Source of the DNA: Lachnotalea glycerini
GTDB taxonomy: Bacteria; Bacillota; Clostridia; Lachnospirales; Lachnospiraceae
DNA: 64,000 bases
Direction: 5' to 3'
Assembly (NCBI RefSeq): GCF_003201285.1
Contig: NZ_QICS01000001.1
Location: 706,678-770,677, forward strand
This document shows positions 29,319 through 38,577 of the stretch, piece after piece. How positions within the stretch are numbered: position 1 is the stretch's first letter; each line of letters opens with the position of its first letter. Below the pieces are notes generated by a model. It was not told where the DNA came from, searched no databases, and saw nothing but the letters and a program-made list of their open reading frames with translations. A program made the position numbers and the translations under genes.

Positions 29319-29978
29319 CTATTCATAAACTGAGAATTTTTTTTCTAAATAATCAAAAACATACGTAAATACGGCCGTTACAATTAAGTACATAATCATC
29401 GCAGGTATATACACAAGTGCAGATGATGCTGACGACTGTATTTGAGAAGTTCTTTTCATTAGATCCACCAAAGCTATCGTTGATACAAGAGAGGTATCTT
29501 TGATTACCATAATAAATTCATTGCCTACAGGAGGAATAAGACGACGATAGGATTGTGGAATAATAACAAGTCTCATCGTCTGCGCATGTGTCATTCCAAG
29601 TGCCTTTGCCGCCTCAAACTGTCCTTTGTCAATAGATTGTATTGCAGCACGGATAATTTCTGCCTGATAAGCTGCAGAATTTAATGTAAATGCAATAAAT
29701 GCCGCAATAAATCGACTCTTTATCGTGAATACAGAACTTATTTGAGGTAGCGCATAGTAAATGAAAAATAATTGCATTAATAATGGAGTTCCCCGAAAGA
29801 AAAAAATATAAGCCCCACTTAATTTCTGTAAAATTTTATTCTTAGATATCTTCCCCAACGCTAAAAATAAACTTAATATCAAGCCTGAAATAACTGAAAT
29901 AACAGACAAGGATAAGGTGATTTTTAAACCATCAAATAGTGCCGGCAGCCAGCCTATCATCTTTTCTATTTCATTCAT
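29319..29978 (-). CDS. Polar amino acid ABC transporter permease (HEQRO family)
   Basis: A 219-residue membrane protein with about five helices. It has the family signatures FFRGTPLLMQLFFIYYALP and the EAA loop EAAKALGMTHAQTMRLVIIPQS. It works with the adjacent ATPase and lipoprotein. AAGGGAAG lies 9 nt before the ATG. A 140-nt gap with a hairpin separates it from the lipoprotein gene. Confidence 0.93.
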   Translation of the reverse strand: MNEIEKMIGWLPALFDGLKITLSLSVISVISGLILSLFLALGKISKNKILQKLSGAYIFFFRGTPLLMQLFFIYYALPQISSVFTIKSRFIAAFIAFTLNSAAYQAEIIRAAIQSIDKGQFEAAKALGMTHAQTMRLVIIPQSYRRLIPPVGNEFIMVIKDTSLVSTIALVDLMKRTSQIQSSASSALVYIPAMIMYLIVTAVFTYVFDYLEKKFSVYE

Positions 29979-30014
29979 ACTAAAAGTCTTCCCTTCTTAC
30001 TTTCTTTCGTTTTT

Positions 30015-30045
30015 CATTTTCTATTGTCATATAAAATAGAAAATG
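30015..30045 (-). repeat. Inverted repeat between lipoprotein and permease genes
   Basis: A perfect 11-bp stem CATTTTCTATT / AATAGAAAATG with a 9-nt loop in the 140-nt gap. It has no T-tract. Such hairpins after binding-protein genes usually stabilise the upstream message and lower expression of the permease; that role is inferred. Confidence 0.55.
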
Positions 30046-30118
30046 TCCATTGCATATGACATTAGAAAAAATCAGGACACAGTAAGCACTATGCCCCGTT
30101 TGCATCAGTAACTCATAC

Positions 30119-31000
30119 TTATCTTACATCTTCTGTAATATCATAACCAAAATATTTGGTTGCTATTTCTGCCATTTTTCCATTTTCATACAAAGTGTCT
30201 ACTGCTTTTTCAATTTTCTCTGTCAATGCATCATTTCCCTTTTTTAAACAGATTGCCATCGGCTCGGATTCTTCACTTTTCCAAACTACTTCAAGCTTAT
30301 CGGAATCATTTCCCATATAGTAGGATGCAACTACGATGTCTGTCATCACAGAATCTACTCTGCCTACTTTTAAGTCATCAAAAGCCTGAATTATCTTATC
30401 ATAAGGATAAGTTTCCGAAGGCTCAAGACCATTTTTAATTAAATCCTTCATATAATAATCTGAAGTTGTTTCTGTCTGATAAGCTACACTTTTTCCTTTT
30501 AAATCTTCCGGTGAAGTAATATCTGAATCCTTCTTCGTAACAAGTGCAATACGATTTGCAACATAAGGTTTCGTCAAATTATAAGCCGCTTCTCTCTCCT
30601 CGTTAATACTTACACCTGCAATAATACAGTCATAGCGGTCACTATCCAGTGATGCAAAAATACCATCCCATGCAACATCATCGATTTCAAGCTTTAGTCC
30701 TAATTCATCGGCAATTGCCTGTGCAACCTCTATATCAAACCCAATATAAGTTGTTCCATCCTCATCTAAGTATTCCATCGGAGGATAGCTTGCTTCTGTT
30801 CCAACCTGTAAAACACCATCTTTAATTGTCAAAGAACTTGCATCACTTGCTGTTGCATCAGTATTTTCTTCTGCGACATTTTCATCTGTAGCCTTAGAAC
30901 CGTCATCTGCGGATGTATCCTCTTCTTTTTTTGAGCATGCCGCCAATGTTATTATCATAGTTAGCATCATAATAACGGCTATTAATTTTTTGATTTTCAT
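30119..31000 (-). CDS. Amino acid ABC transporter substrate-binding lipoprotein
   Basis: A 293-residue SBP_bac_3 family protein. The lipoprotein signal is clear: MKIKKL, a hydrophobic core, then lipobox LAAC with C22, followed by an acidic Ser/Thr/Asp-rich linker to about residue 60. The binding domain contains GTEASYPPMEYLDEDG, FDIEVAQAIADELG, WDGIFASLDSDRYDCI and GVSINEEREAAYN, the arginine-contacting motifs of polar amino-acid binding proteins. It is the first gene of the operon. GAGGAGG lies 5 nt before the ATG. Confidence 0.93.
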   Translation of the reverse strand: MKIKKLIAVIMMLTMIITLAACSKKEEDTSADDGSKATDENVAEENTDATASDASSLTIKDGVLQVGTEASYPPMEYLDEDGTTYIGFDIEVAQAIADELGLKLEIDDVAWDGIFASLDSDRYDCIIAGVSINEEREAAYNLTKPYVANRIALVTKKDSDITSPEDLKGKSVAYQTETTSDYYMKDLIKNGLEPSETYPYDKIIQAFDDLKVGRVDSVMTDIVVASYYMGNDSDKLEVVWKSEESEPMAICLKKGNDALTEKIEKAVDTLYENGKMAEIATKYFGYDITEDVR

Positions 31001-31051
31001 ATATGCCTCCTCACATTCTTACTGAAAGCCGACTTTGCAGGCCTCCATATA

Positions 31052-31089
31052 TAGTAAAAGACAACTAGATTTGACCCAGTTGCCTTTAC
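31052..31089 (-). repeat. Inverted repeat upstream of the lipoprotein gene
   Basis: AGTAAAGGCAACT pairs with AGTTGTCTTTTACT (one bulge) in the 165-nt gap between the EAL gene and the lipoprotein gene. It may terminate the EAL transcript or act as an operator or attenuator; no T-tract and no known riboswitch signature are seen. Confidence 0.5.
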
Positions 31090-31165
31090 TAATCTAATTT
31101 ACCAACACCTTTTTATCTTCTGTCAATAAAGTGCCTTAGTAGTGATTACCTATGAGTCTTTAGCT

Positions 31166-32920
31166 TTATTCCTGCTTTTGCATAATTAATTTAGCTATAT
31201 CATCTTCACTCATCGGCTTTCCTAGTAAATAACCCTGAATATTATCGCAGTTCATTTTCTTTAAATGTTCAAACTGTTCTTTACTTTCTACTCCCTCTGC
31301 TACGGTTATTACGCCTAATTGCTTTACCATTGCAATTACAGACTGAGTAATGATTGCTGTTGAGGAATCGGATGCGATTCCATCAATAAAGGATTTATCA
31401 ATTTTCAATGTATCAATAGGTAAATCTTTTAGATAAGCCAAAGAAGAAAATCCTGTTCCAAAATCATCTAATGAAACCTTAATGCCGTATGCCCGCATAG
31501 TATTGATTTTAGAAATAATTCCTTCTAAGTCTTCTATTAATACACTTTCTGTAATTTCTATTTCAACATCTTCTGGATTAACATAATATTTATCTATGAC
31601 AGCCTTTAACTTTCTTACAAAATCTTCTTTTTTTATTTGCAATGTAGAAATATTAATTGACATGATACCATCATAATCCAATTCATTCTTCCATTTTGCT
31701 AAAGTACTGACTGCTTTATTAATGACCCAGTCTCCTATTAAAATTATTGAGCCATTATTTTCTGACACTGGTATAAAAATATTTGGTGAAACAATTGTTC
31801 CGTTATTTTTCCATCGGACAAGTGCTTCTACACCTCGCAGCTTATTGGTTCTTGTATCATACTGCGGTTGATAGAGTAATAAAAAATCCTCATTATCAAT
31901 TGCCGCACTTAATTGCCTTTCGATTCGAAGCGCATCCAAAAAATCACTATACATCTCATTGTTAAAATAGCAGATATTATTCTTTCCGTTTTTCTTGACT
32001 TCAAAAACTGCAATCTCTGCATTCTTAATTACTCCAAGTGCGCTCTCGCCATTCTCGGGATATTCCGCTACACCAACACTGACTGTAAAATGTGTCTTTC
32101 TTCCATTAATCAATCTATAAGTCTTATTGCATAAATTGCATATTCTTTTATATAATTTATCAATTGTTCTATTTCCAATTGGATTCATCACAGCAATACA
32201 AAACTCGTCATTACTCATTCTAGCTGCAAACATATTTTCATCCAATAAGGTATTAATATCTTGCGCAAACATTTGAATCACTTCATCGCCTGCAACAATT
32301 CCAAGACTATCATTAATAACCTTAAAATCATCAACATCTATATATAATACCGCCACGTTACAACGATCATTGTCTGCCTGCTGCAATGAATCATTCAACC
32401 TTTTTACAAAATAATTACGGTTAAATAATCCAGTAAGTAAATCAAAATAGGCCATATACTTTAATTCTTCATTTTTCTTCTTAACCAAAGTAATATTTCT
32501 AAAAAATATAATTCTTTCTGTTGGGTTACCATCTGCATCTATATTGATTTTTATACTTGCCATAATCCATGTTTTATTATCAGATAATCTAAATTCAATT
32601 ACTCGGTCTGAAAGCTCATTAGGTTTTTTTTCCAACATAATTCGATTTACAATCATCTTATCGTCTTCACAAATTGAATTCATAAAAATATTATGATTTA
32701 TTTTAATATCAGCTTGTATTCCAAACATTTTGTGAAATTTATCTGAAATAACATTTTTTCCCGTTTTTAAATCTTCATAAATATAAGCATCCTCAGACAT
32801 ATTCAAGGCTGTTTTATAAATATGCTCATGATACACTAGTTTCTCTGTTTCCGCTTCCATCAAATCAATCTTAAATTTCAAGGCTTCATTTGAATATCTC
32901 ACATTTTCATTATAATCCAC
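31166..32920 (-). CDS. PAS-GGDEF-EAL protein, probable c-di-GMP phosphodiesterase
   Basis: A 584-residue cytosolic protein. Domains: PAS-like sensor (about 35-150, MFGIQADIKINHNIFM), GGDEF (160-320) and EAL (330-580). The GGDEF signature is degenerate (MSNDEF), so cyclase activity is unlikely. The EAL domain keeps EALVRW, ITESVLIEDLEG, DDFGTGFSSLAYLK, KIDKSFIDG and AEGVES, so it should hydrolyse cyclic di-GMP, perhaps with GTP as a GGDEF-bound activator. The start is GTG at 32920 with GAGGTGG 6 nt upstream. There is no membrane segment. Confidence 0.9.
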   Translation of the reverse strand: MDYNENVRYSNEALKFKIDLMEAETEKLVYHEHIYKTALNMSEDAYIYEDLKTGKNVISDKFHKMFGIQADIKINHNIFMNSICEDDKMIVNRIMLEKKPNELSDRVIEFRLSDNKTWIMASIKINIDADGNPTERIIFFRNITLVKKKNEELKYMAYFDLLTGLFNRNYFVKRLNDSLQQADNDRCNVAVLYIDVDDFKVINDSLGIVAGDEVIQMFAQDINTLLDENMFAARMSNDEFCIAVMNPIGNRTIDKLYKRICNLCNKTYRLINGRKTHFTVSVGVAEYPENGESALGVIKNAEIAVFEVKKNGKNNICYFNNEMYSDFLDALRIERQLSAAIDNEDFLLLYQPQYDTRTNKLRGVEALVRWKNNGTIVSPNIFIPVSENNGSIILIGDWVINKAVSTLAKWKNELDYDGIMSINISTLQIKKEDFVRKLKAVIDKYYVNPEDVEIEITESVLIEDLEGIISKINTMRAYGIKVSLDDFGTGFSSLAYLKDLPIDTLKIDKSFIDGIASDSSTAIITQSVIAMVKQLGVITVAEGVESKEQFEHLKKMNCDNIQGYLLGKPMSEDDIAKLIMQKQE

Positions 32921-33259
32921 AACACACCACCTCGATTACAATTAATTTACTTGGAGTATCAATTTTGATGCATTTTTACCTTTTCACTTTAAACCCATAT
33001 TAGCATTATAGCACTTTTTATCTTTAATTACCATTGCATTTAATTAGCGGATATAAAATATACCTCATTTAACAATTTCAACCTAACTAATCTATTATAA
33101 CATAAATAAAAATGAACAATCATGATTTAAATAAGATTTTCAAATTAGGTTATATAAATAACAAGAATTACCTAACATATAATAATAGATTTTCTTCATA
33201 AATGCAACATAAGAATTAATTTTTGGTGAATTTTTATTCAAATTACTTTAAAATGTAAA
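32921..33259 (-). promoter_or_regulatory. Gene-free AT-rich region with promoter for the EAL gene
   Basis: No ORF is present. On the minus strand an extended -10 TGCTATAAT (TATAAT at 33005-33010) with a weak -35 TGGTAA 17 bp upstream would give a leader of about 78 nt to the GTG start. I see no cyclic-di-GMP riboswitch signature. The remainder is simple AT-rich sequence in which I recognise nothing. Confidence 0.5.
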
Positions 33260-33296
33260 AGCAACAGACCCTCTATCTAAAACAGATCTATTGCTT
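33256..33296 (-). terminator. Terminator of asd
   Basis: AAGCAATAGATCT pairs imperfectly with GGGTCTGTTGCTT, and TTTT follows on the minus strand, 20 nt after the asd stop. Confidence 0.75.
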
Positions 33297-33316
33297 CTAT
33301 TTAAAAATGTGTGTTA

Positions 33317-34402
33317 TTATTTTGGTTGTATATATCCTTGTGCTTTCAGCAATTCTGCACATAGAACAGCTCCGCCCGCTGCTCCTCGTACCGTATTATG
33401 TGATAGACCAACAAACTTATAATCAAATACAGAATCTTCTCTTAGCCTACCAATCGATACACCCATTCCATTCATATAATCAACATCTTCCTTAACCTGT
33501 GGACGATTATCTTCTTTAAGATATTGAATAAACTGTTTAGGAGCACTTGGTAGTTCTAATTCCTGTGGAAGCCCTTTGTAATCAACGAGCTTTTGAATTA
33601 GTTGTCCCTTACTTGGCTTCTTCTTAAATGAAATAAATACTGCAGCAGTGTGTCCATCCAAAACAGGAACTCGAATACACTGTGCTGTAATGGCAGGTTC
33701 TAAAGCTTTAACAATTACTCCGTCTTCTATTTGACCAAGCACTCTTAATGGCTCCTGCTCACTCTTTTCCTCCTCACCGCCAATATATGGAATAACATTT
33801 TCAATCATTTCAGGCCAGTCTGCAAAAGTTTTTCCAGCACCCGAAATTGCTTGATATGTTGTTACTGCAACTACCGATGGTTCAAATTCCTTCCACGCTG
33901 CCAGGCATGGAGCATAGCTTTGAATGGAACAATTAGGCTTTACAGCTATAAAACCTCTTGTTGTGCCTAAGCGTTCTCTTTGATATTGAATCACTTCAAA
34001 ATGTTCAGGGTTGATTTCTGGTACTACCATTGGAACATCTGGAGTCCAACGATGAGCACTGTTATTGGAAACCACAGGCGTCTCCGTCTTAGCATATGCT
34101 TCTTCAATTGCTTTAATTTCTTCCTTAGACATATCAACTGCACTAAAAACAAAATCTACTTCTGATGCAACCTTTTCAACTTCATTTACATTCATTACAA
34201 TTAATTGCTTTGCTGCTTCAGGCATTGGAGTTTTCATTTTCCATCTTGACCCAACTGCTTCTTCATATAATTTTCCAGCTGAACGTGGACTTGCTGCAAT
34301 AGCAACCACTTCAAACCATGGATGATTTTCTAATAACGCAATAAAACGCTGCCCTACCATACCAGTACCCCCAAGGATACCAACTTTTAATTTCTGACTC
34401 AT
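33317..34402 (-). CDS. asd: Aspartate-semialdehyde dehydrogenase
   Basis: A 361-residue NADP-dependent enzyme making aspartate semialdehyde for lysine, diaminopimelate, threonine and methionine. The nucleotide-binding motif is VGILGGTGMVGQRFIALLENH, the catalytic cysteine lies in VKPNCSIQSYAPCL, and the substrate histidine region is LDGHTAAVFISF. The PNCSIQ-type active site and length are those of the archaeal/fungal-like branch rather than the E. coli branch, a pattern also found in Clostridia. It is monocistronic with its own terminator. AGAGGAG lies 7 nt before ATG. Confidence 0.95.
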   Translation of the reverse strand: MSQKLKVGILGGTGMVGQRFIALLENHPWFEVVAIAASPRSAGKLYEEAVGSRWKMKTPMPEAAKQLIVMNVNEVEKVASEVDFVFSAVDMSKEEIKAIEEAYAKTETPVVSNNSAHRWTPDVPMVVPEINPEHFEVIQYQRERLGTTRGFIAVKPNCSIQSYAPCLAAWKEFEPSVVAVTTYQAISGAGKTFADWPEMIENVIPYIGGEEEKSEQEPLRVLGQIEDGVIVKALEPAITAQCIRVPVLDGHTAAVFISFKKKPSKGQLIQKLVDYKGLPQELELPSAPKQFIQYLKEDNRPQVKEDVDYMNGMGVSIGRLREDSVFDYKFVGLSHNTVRGAAGGAVLCAELLKAQGYIQPK

Positions 34403-34535
34403 AATAAATCTCCTCTTTGCCTTATTTCAAGTACGCAGCACATTAATTATTTAATTTTGTTCTTGCACCGCGTACACTTGTCTTTGTAATAAGTATATTA
34501 TACTATTATGTGAAATAATGCAACACTTTTTTAAA

Positions 34536-35915
34536 TTAATTATTAAATAAATAAATCTTGTATTCTTCAATAACCTGGTTCATTACTGTTTTGCTTGGTG
34601 CTCCCAATGTCATTCTTTTATTAACACATGTGTCTAAGCTAATTGCCTGATAGATATCCTCTTCAAACAATTTATTCTCCTTTTTGTATTCATCAATTGA
34701 CAAATCATCTAATGCACATTTTTTTTCAATACATAATAAAACCAAACGACCAGAAATGCTATGAGCATCTCTAAATGGTATTCCTTTATTCACTAAATAA
34801 TCAGCCACATCTGTTGCATTGGTGAATCCACCCTTAGCACTTTTCTCCATTATCTCCTTATTAAAAGTCATAGTTCGTACCATGCCAGTAAACAAAGCGA
34901 TACATCCTTTTACCGTATCGATAGCATCAAAAGTCAGCTCCTTATCCTCCTGCATGTCCTTGTTATATGCCAAAGGAATTCCTTTCATTGTTGTAAGAAT
35001 CGACATAAGTGCTCCATAAACCCGTCCCGTTTTACCACGCACCAACTCAGCGATATCTGGATTTTTTTTCTGTGGCATAATACTGCTTCCCGTACTATAA
35101 GCGTCATCTAGTTCAACAAAACGATATTCATTTGTATTCCAGATAATTACTTCTTCTGAAAATCGACTTAAATGCATCATGACTGTTGCCAGAGCGGACA
35201 GTAATTCAATAATATAATCTCTATCCGATACCGAGTCCATGCTATTACGCGTTGCCGCCTCAAATTCTAAAAGCTTCGCCGTATATTCCCGATCAAGCGG
35301 ATAGGTAGTCCCTGCCAAAGCTCCTGAACCAAGTGGACAGAAATTCATACGATTGTATATATCCCGCAAGCGCGAGCGGTCTCTTTTAAACATCTCGAAA
35401 TAAGCTCCCATATGGTGTGCCAGAGTGATTGGCTGTGCCTTTTGTAAATGCGTAAAACCAGGCATAAACGTTTCTGTATTCTCCTCCATTATTGTAAGAA
35501 TTACCTTTAAAAGTTCCTTTACAAGCTCATCTATTTCAAGTACCTCATCTCTGGTATATAATTTCATATCCAAAGCAACCTGGTCATTTCTACTTCTGCC
35601 TGTATGAAGCTTTTTCCCTGAATCACCTATCCTATTTATTAAATTTGCCTCCACAAAGCTATGAACATCTTCATATTCATCCGTAATTTCAAGCTTTCCA
35701 CTTTCTACATCTGATAGAATACTCTCTAAACCATTAACTATTGTATTTTTCTCGGTTTCCGTAAGAATATTCTGCTTTGCTAGCATCGTAACATGTGCAA
35801 TGCTTCCCTCTATGTCTTGTTTATAAAACTTCCTATCGAATGAAATTGATGAATTAAAATTGTAAACTAATTGGTCCGTTTCCTTAGTAAAACGACCGCC
35901 CCATAATTGTGCCAT
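34536..35915 (-). CDS. argH: Argininosuccinate lyase
   Basis: A 459-residue fumarase/aspartase-superfamily enzyme releasing arginine and fumarate from argininosuccinate. The family signature GSSIMPQKKNPD is present with its catalytic serine, along with LWGGRFTKETD, HTGRSRNDQVALD and GFTHLQKAQPITLAHH. The ATG at 35915 follows AGAGGA by 6-7 nt; the frame extends to 35963 without support. argG is not in the window, so the arginine genes are split in this genome. Confidence 0.95.
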   Translation of the reverse strand: MAQLWGGRFTKETDQLVYNFNSSISFDRKFYKQDIEGSIAHVTMLAKQNILTETEKNTIVNGLESILSDVESGKLEITDEYEDVHSFVEANLINRIGDSGKKLHTGRSRNDQVALDMKLYTRDEVLEIDELVKELLKVILTIMEENTETFMPGFTHLQKAQPITLAHHMGAYFEMFKRDRSRLRDIYNRMNFCPLGSGALAGTTYPLDREYTAKLLEFEAATRNSMDSVSDRDYIIELLSALATVMMHLSRFSEEVIIWNTNEYRFVELDDAYSTGSSIMPQKKNPDIAELVRGKTGRVYGALMSILTTMKGIPLAYNKDMQEDKELTFDAIDTVKGCIALFTGMVRTMTFNKEIMEKSAKGGFTNATDVADYLVNKGIPFRDAHSISGRLVLLCIEKKCALDDLSIDEYKKENKLFEEDIYQAISLDTCVNKRMTLGAPSKTVMNQVIEEYKIYLFNN

Positions 35916-35966
35916 AAAGCAATCCTCTTTTCTTTTTCTTATTTGCACTTTGCATATTTTCACATA

Positions 35967-35995
35967 ATAATAGCATATTTATTCACTTAAGGCAA
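35967..35995 (-). promoter_or_regulatory. Promoter of argH
   Basis: On the minus strand TTGCCT (35990-35995), 17-bp spacer, TATTAT (35967-35972), about 50 nt before the argH ATG. Confidence 0.55.
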
Positions 35996-36081
35996 TGCTT
36001 GTTTTTACTATTAATATAAATAATTGGCTTCTACTATTGTCCATTTATTTCATTTGTTTCATTTATAAAATAAATAAGTAA

Positions 36082-36702
36082 TTATTCATTTCTATTCTGT
36101 ATTGAGAAGATACAACCACAATAATCTTGTCGGTATAACTGATATTCTTTCGATAATTCAATCGATCTTTTATAACCGTTTTTTTTCTTAAAATCCGAAA
36201 ATAAATATCTGATTTCAAATTCACTCTCTAATGCACTCCCAATTTCATTTAATTTATTTGCATTCTTAAGAGGACTGATGGATAATGTTGTTGTAAAATA
36301 GTCAAAGCCTTTTTCTTTTGCGATAATCGCAGCTTCGCGCATTCTTAACTCATAACATTTATAGCAGCGTTCTTCTCCCTCTTTCGCCATTTCCAGTCCC
36401 TTTGCAATATCATAAAAGCGTTGTGTATCATAGTTTCCCTGTATAAATTGGACACTACGCATCACCTTAAGCTCATGAATAAAATGCTGTTGTTCATTCA
36501 CTCTTTTCTCGTATTCACTAGCAGGATAAATATTGGGGTTATAATAAAAAACTGTGATATTAAAATACTGTGATAAGTATTCTAATACATAGCTGCTGCA
36601 TGGCGCACAACAACTGTGCAGCAACAGGCTTGGAACCTCGTTTACTTTTTGCAAGTTCTCAATCAACATTTCCAGCTTCTTTTGATAGTTGATACAATTC
36701 AT
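36082..36702 (-). CDS. queH: Epoxyqueuosine reductase QueH
   Basis: A 206-residue DUF208/QueH protein carrying out the last step of queuosine tRNA modification. It replaces cobalamin-dependent QueG in many anaerobes. Cysteine motifs that bind the 4Fe-4S cluster and an additional iron are visible: LLLHSCCAPCSSYVLE, EERCYKCYELRM and RQDYCGCIFS. YYNPNIYP and FTTTLSISPLKN are family blocks. No other queuosine genes are adjacent. Confidence 0.93.
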   Translation of the reverse strand: MNCINYQKKLEMLIENLQKVNEVPSLLLHSCCAPCSSYVLEYLSQYFNITVFYYNPNIYPASEYEKRVNEQQHFIHELKVMRSVQFIQGNYDTQRFYDIAKGLEMAKEGEERCYKCYELRMREAAIIAKEKGFDYFTTTLSISPLKNANKLNEIGSALESEFEIRYLFSDFKKKNGYKRSIELSKEYQLYRQDYCGCIFSIQNRNE

Positions 36703-36908
36703 ATTGCCTCCATTCTCATTATCTTAAATGATACCCATATCTGTTAATTATAGTATAGGTTATTTTATTATTCAATCTTCAGCACAATTAAAGCTTTTAC
36801 TATTTAACCACATCACTTAATAAGATTGTATCACAACTTTCTAATTTCATAAGTAACCTCTTTGTTTGCACATCATACAATAATGTATAAATATAATGGA
36901 GGACTTGT

Positions 36909-37676
36909 ATGAAATCTTTTCTTGAACTTAAGTCCGTTAGCTATGCCTATCACAATTCAGACGGTGAAACACCCGCATTAAAAAATATATCATTTGATGT
37001 AAATGAAGGAGAGTTTATTGCAATAGTAGGTCCAAGCGGCTGCGGTAAATCAACACTTCTTTCTCTTATAGCAGGTTTAATTACTCCCGAGTATGGAAGC
37101 ATACTAATAAATGGAACTAATGTATTAAATGCTAGATCTCGTATTGGATATATGCTTCAAAAAGATCATTTATTTGAGTGGAGAAATATTTACAAAAATA
37201 TTATACTTGGCCTTGAAGTACAAAAAAAGTTAAGCAGTGATTATTTAGACACTGTTAACGAAATGTTAATAAATTATGGTCTTGATTCATTTCGGGATAA
37301 GAGACCTTCTGAGCTTTCTGGAGGAATGAGACAGCGAGCTGCATTAATTCGCACATTGGCCTTGAAGCCTTCTATACTTTTGCTAGATGAACCATTTTCT
37401 GCTCTTGATTATCAGACACGCTTAACAGTAAGTGATGACATTGGATGTATTATTAAAAAAGAAAAAAAGACTGCCATTTTGGTAACACATGATTTGTCTG
37501 AAGCAATCAGCTTAGGCGATAAGGTAGTTGTTTTATCAAAACGACCAGCTACTATTAAAGCAATTGTTCCGATTCACTTTGCATTAGCAAATAAAACACC
37601 CTTAGGTTGTCGTAACGCTTTGGAATTTAAGGACTATTTTAATGCAATCTGGAAGGAGTTGAACTACAATGAATGA
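36909..37676 (+). CDS. ABC importer ATPase (nitrate/sulfonate/pyrimidine-precursor class)
   Basis: A 255-residue ATPase. Walker A is GPSGCGKSTLL, the Q-loop is YMLQKDHLFEWRN, the signature is LSGGMRQRAALIRTLALKP and Walker B is ILLLDEPFSALDYQ. The GGMRQR signature is that of the SsuB/TauB/ThiZ class. With the downstream permease it forms the cytosolic and membrane parts of an importer. A thiamin-precursor (hydroxymethylpyrimidine) substrate is suggested only by the thi operon 2.5 kb downstream, and no binding-protein gene is present. A TGGAGG lies 7 nt before the ATG. Confidence 0.85.
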   Translation: MKSFLELKSVSYAYHNSDGETPALKNISFDVNEGEFIAIVGPSGCGKSTLLSLIAGLITPEYGSILINGTNVLNARSRIGYMLQKDHLFEWRNIYKNIILGLEVQKKLSSDYLDTVNEMLINYGLDSFRDKRPSELSGGMRQRAALIRTLALKPSILLLDEPFSALDYQTRLTVSDDIGCIIKKEKKTAILVTHDLSEAISLGDKVVVLSKRPATIKAIVPIHFALANKTPLGCRNALEFKDYFNAIWKELNYNE

Positions 37677-38466
37677 AGTATCTGTTCATCAACTCGAATA
37701 TATAAAACAAAAGTTAAAGTATAGACGAAGTATCACTATATGCCGAGTTTTTATATTTGTTGCCTTTCTATTACTTTGGCAAATCTCAACCAGTATCGGA
37801 CTGATTGATTCTTTTATATTCAGCAGCCCTATTAAAATAATAATCTGCTTTTGTACAATGATAATAGACGGCACCATACTTCATCATATTTTTATTACAT
37901 TAGTAGAAACCTTTATAAGTTTTTTTCTGGTTATTATAATTGGTATTTTTATTTCTGTATTACTTTGGTTAAACGAAAAATTATCAAAAGTATTAGAGCC
38001 TTATTTAGTTATTTTAAACAGTCTTCCAAAATCTGCACTGGCACCTTTATTAATCGTATGGCTTGGTGCAAATATGAATACTATCATAGTAGCAGGAATT
38101 TCTGTTGCTGTTTTTGGCTCAATTATCAACTTATATACAGGGTTTAAAGAGGTAGACACTGATAAAATAAAGCTTATTTACACTCTTGGTGGAAATAAAA
38201 TGAATGTTCTCTTAAAAGTTGTTTTACCCAGCTCAATTCCCATTATTATCAGCACCATGAAAGTCAATATCGGTCTATCGCTAGTTGGTGTCGTAATAGG
38301 TGAATTTCTAGCAGCACGCTCAGGCCTTGGATATTTAATTATTTATGGCTCACAGATTTTTAAGCTTGATTTGGTAATTATGAGTATTGTGATACTTTGT
38401 ATCATAGCTATGGGACTATATAAAGGAATCAATCTGATTGAGAAATTATATTTAAAGTATTTATAA
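37669..38466 (+). CDS. ABC importer permease (SsuC/TauC/ThiX class)
   Basis: A 265-residue membrane protein with six predicted helices and a BPD_transp_1 domain. The EAA-type loop reads LIYTLGGNKMNVLLKVVLPSS and SLVGVVIGEFLAARSGLGYLI is the family's conserved block. The first codons overlap the ATPase gene by 8 nt, so the two are coupled. The usual third component, a periplasmic-type binding lipoprotein, is missing here and may be encoded elsewhere. Confidence 0.87.
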   Translation: MNEVSVHQLEYIKQKLKYRRSITICRVFIFVAFLLLWQISTSIGLIDSFIFSSPIKIIICFCTMIIDGTILHHIFITLVETFISFFLVIIIGIFISVLLWLNEKLSKVLEPYLVILNSLPKSALAPLLIVWLGANMNTIIVAGISVAVFGSIINLYTGFKEVDTDKIKLIYTLGGNKMNVLLKVVLPSSIPIIISTMKVNIGLSLVGVVIGEFLAARSGLGYLIIYGSQIFKLDLVIMSIVILCIIAMGLYKGINLIEKLYLKYL

Positions 38467-38481
38467 ATACACTATAAGGAT

Positions 38482-38567
38482 ACTGCCAAAAAATAGGCAA
38501 TTACACCATAAATAGTAAATTTACTATATTAATTCTAATATTTGGTGTGCATCAATTTTATGGCAGT
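38482..38567. repeat. Nested inverted repeats after the ABC permease
   Basis: Three nested palindromes share one centre region: ACTGCCA / TGGCAGT (38482-38488, 38561-38567), ACACCA / TGGTGT (38503-38508, 38543-38548) and the perfect 12-mer AGTAAATTTACT (38514-38525). It may be a terminator of the ABC operon or a small MITE-like element. No T-tract fits a simple terminator. Confidence 0.5.
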
Positions 38568-38577
38568 TCTTTACATA

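Noticed and set aside
31001-31165. T-box or other amino-acid riboswitch before the ABC lipoprotein gene
   Set aside because: No AGGGTGGNACCGCG-like T-box sequence and no known aptamer; only an inverted repeat is present.
34403-34535. Lysine riboswitch before asd
   Set aside because: The gap is only about 130 nt and shows a promoter but no long conserved aptamer.
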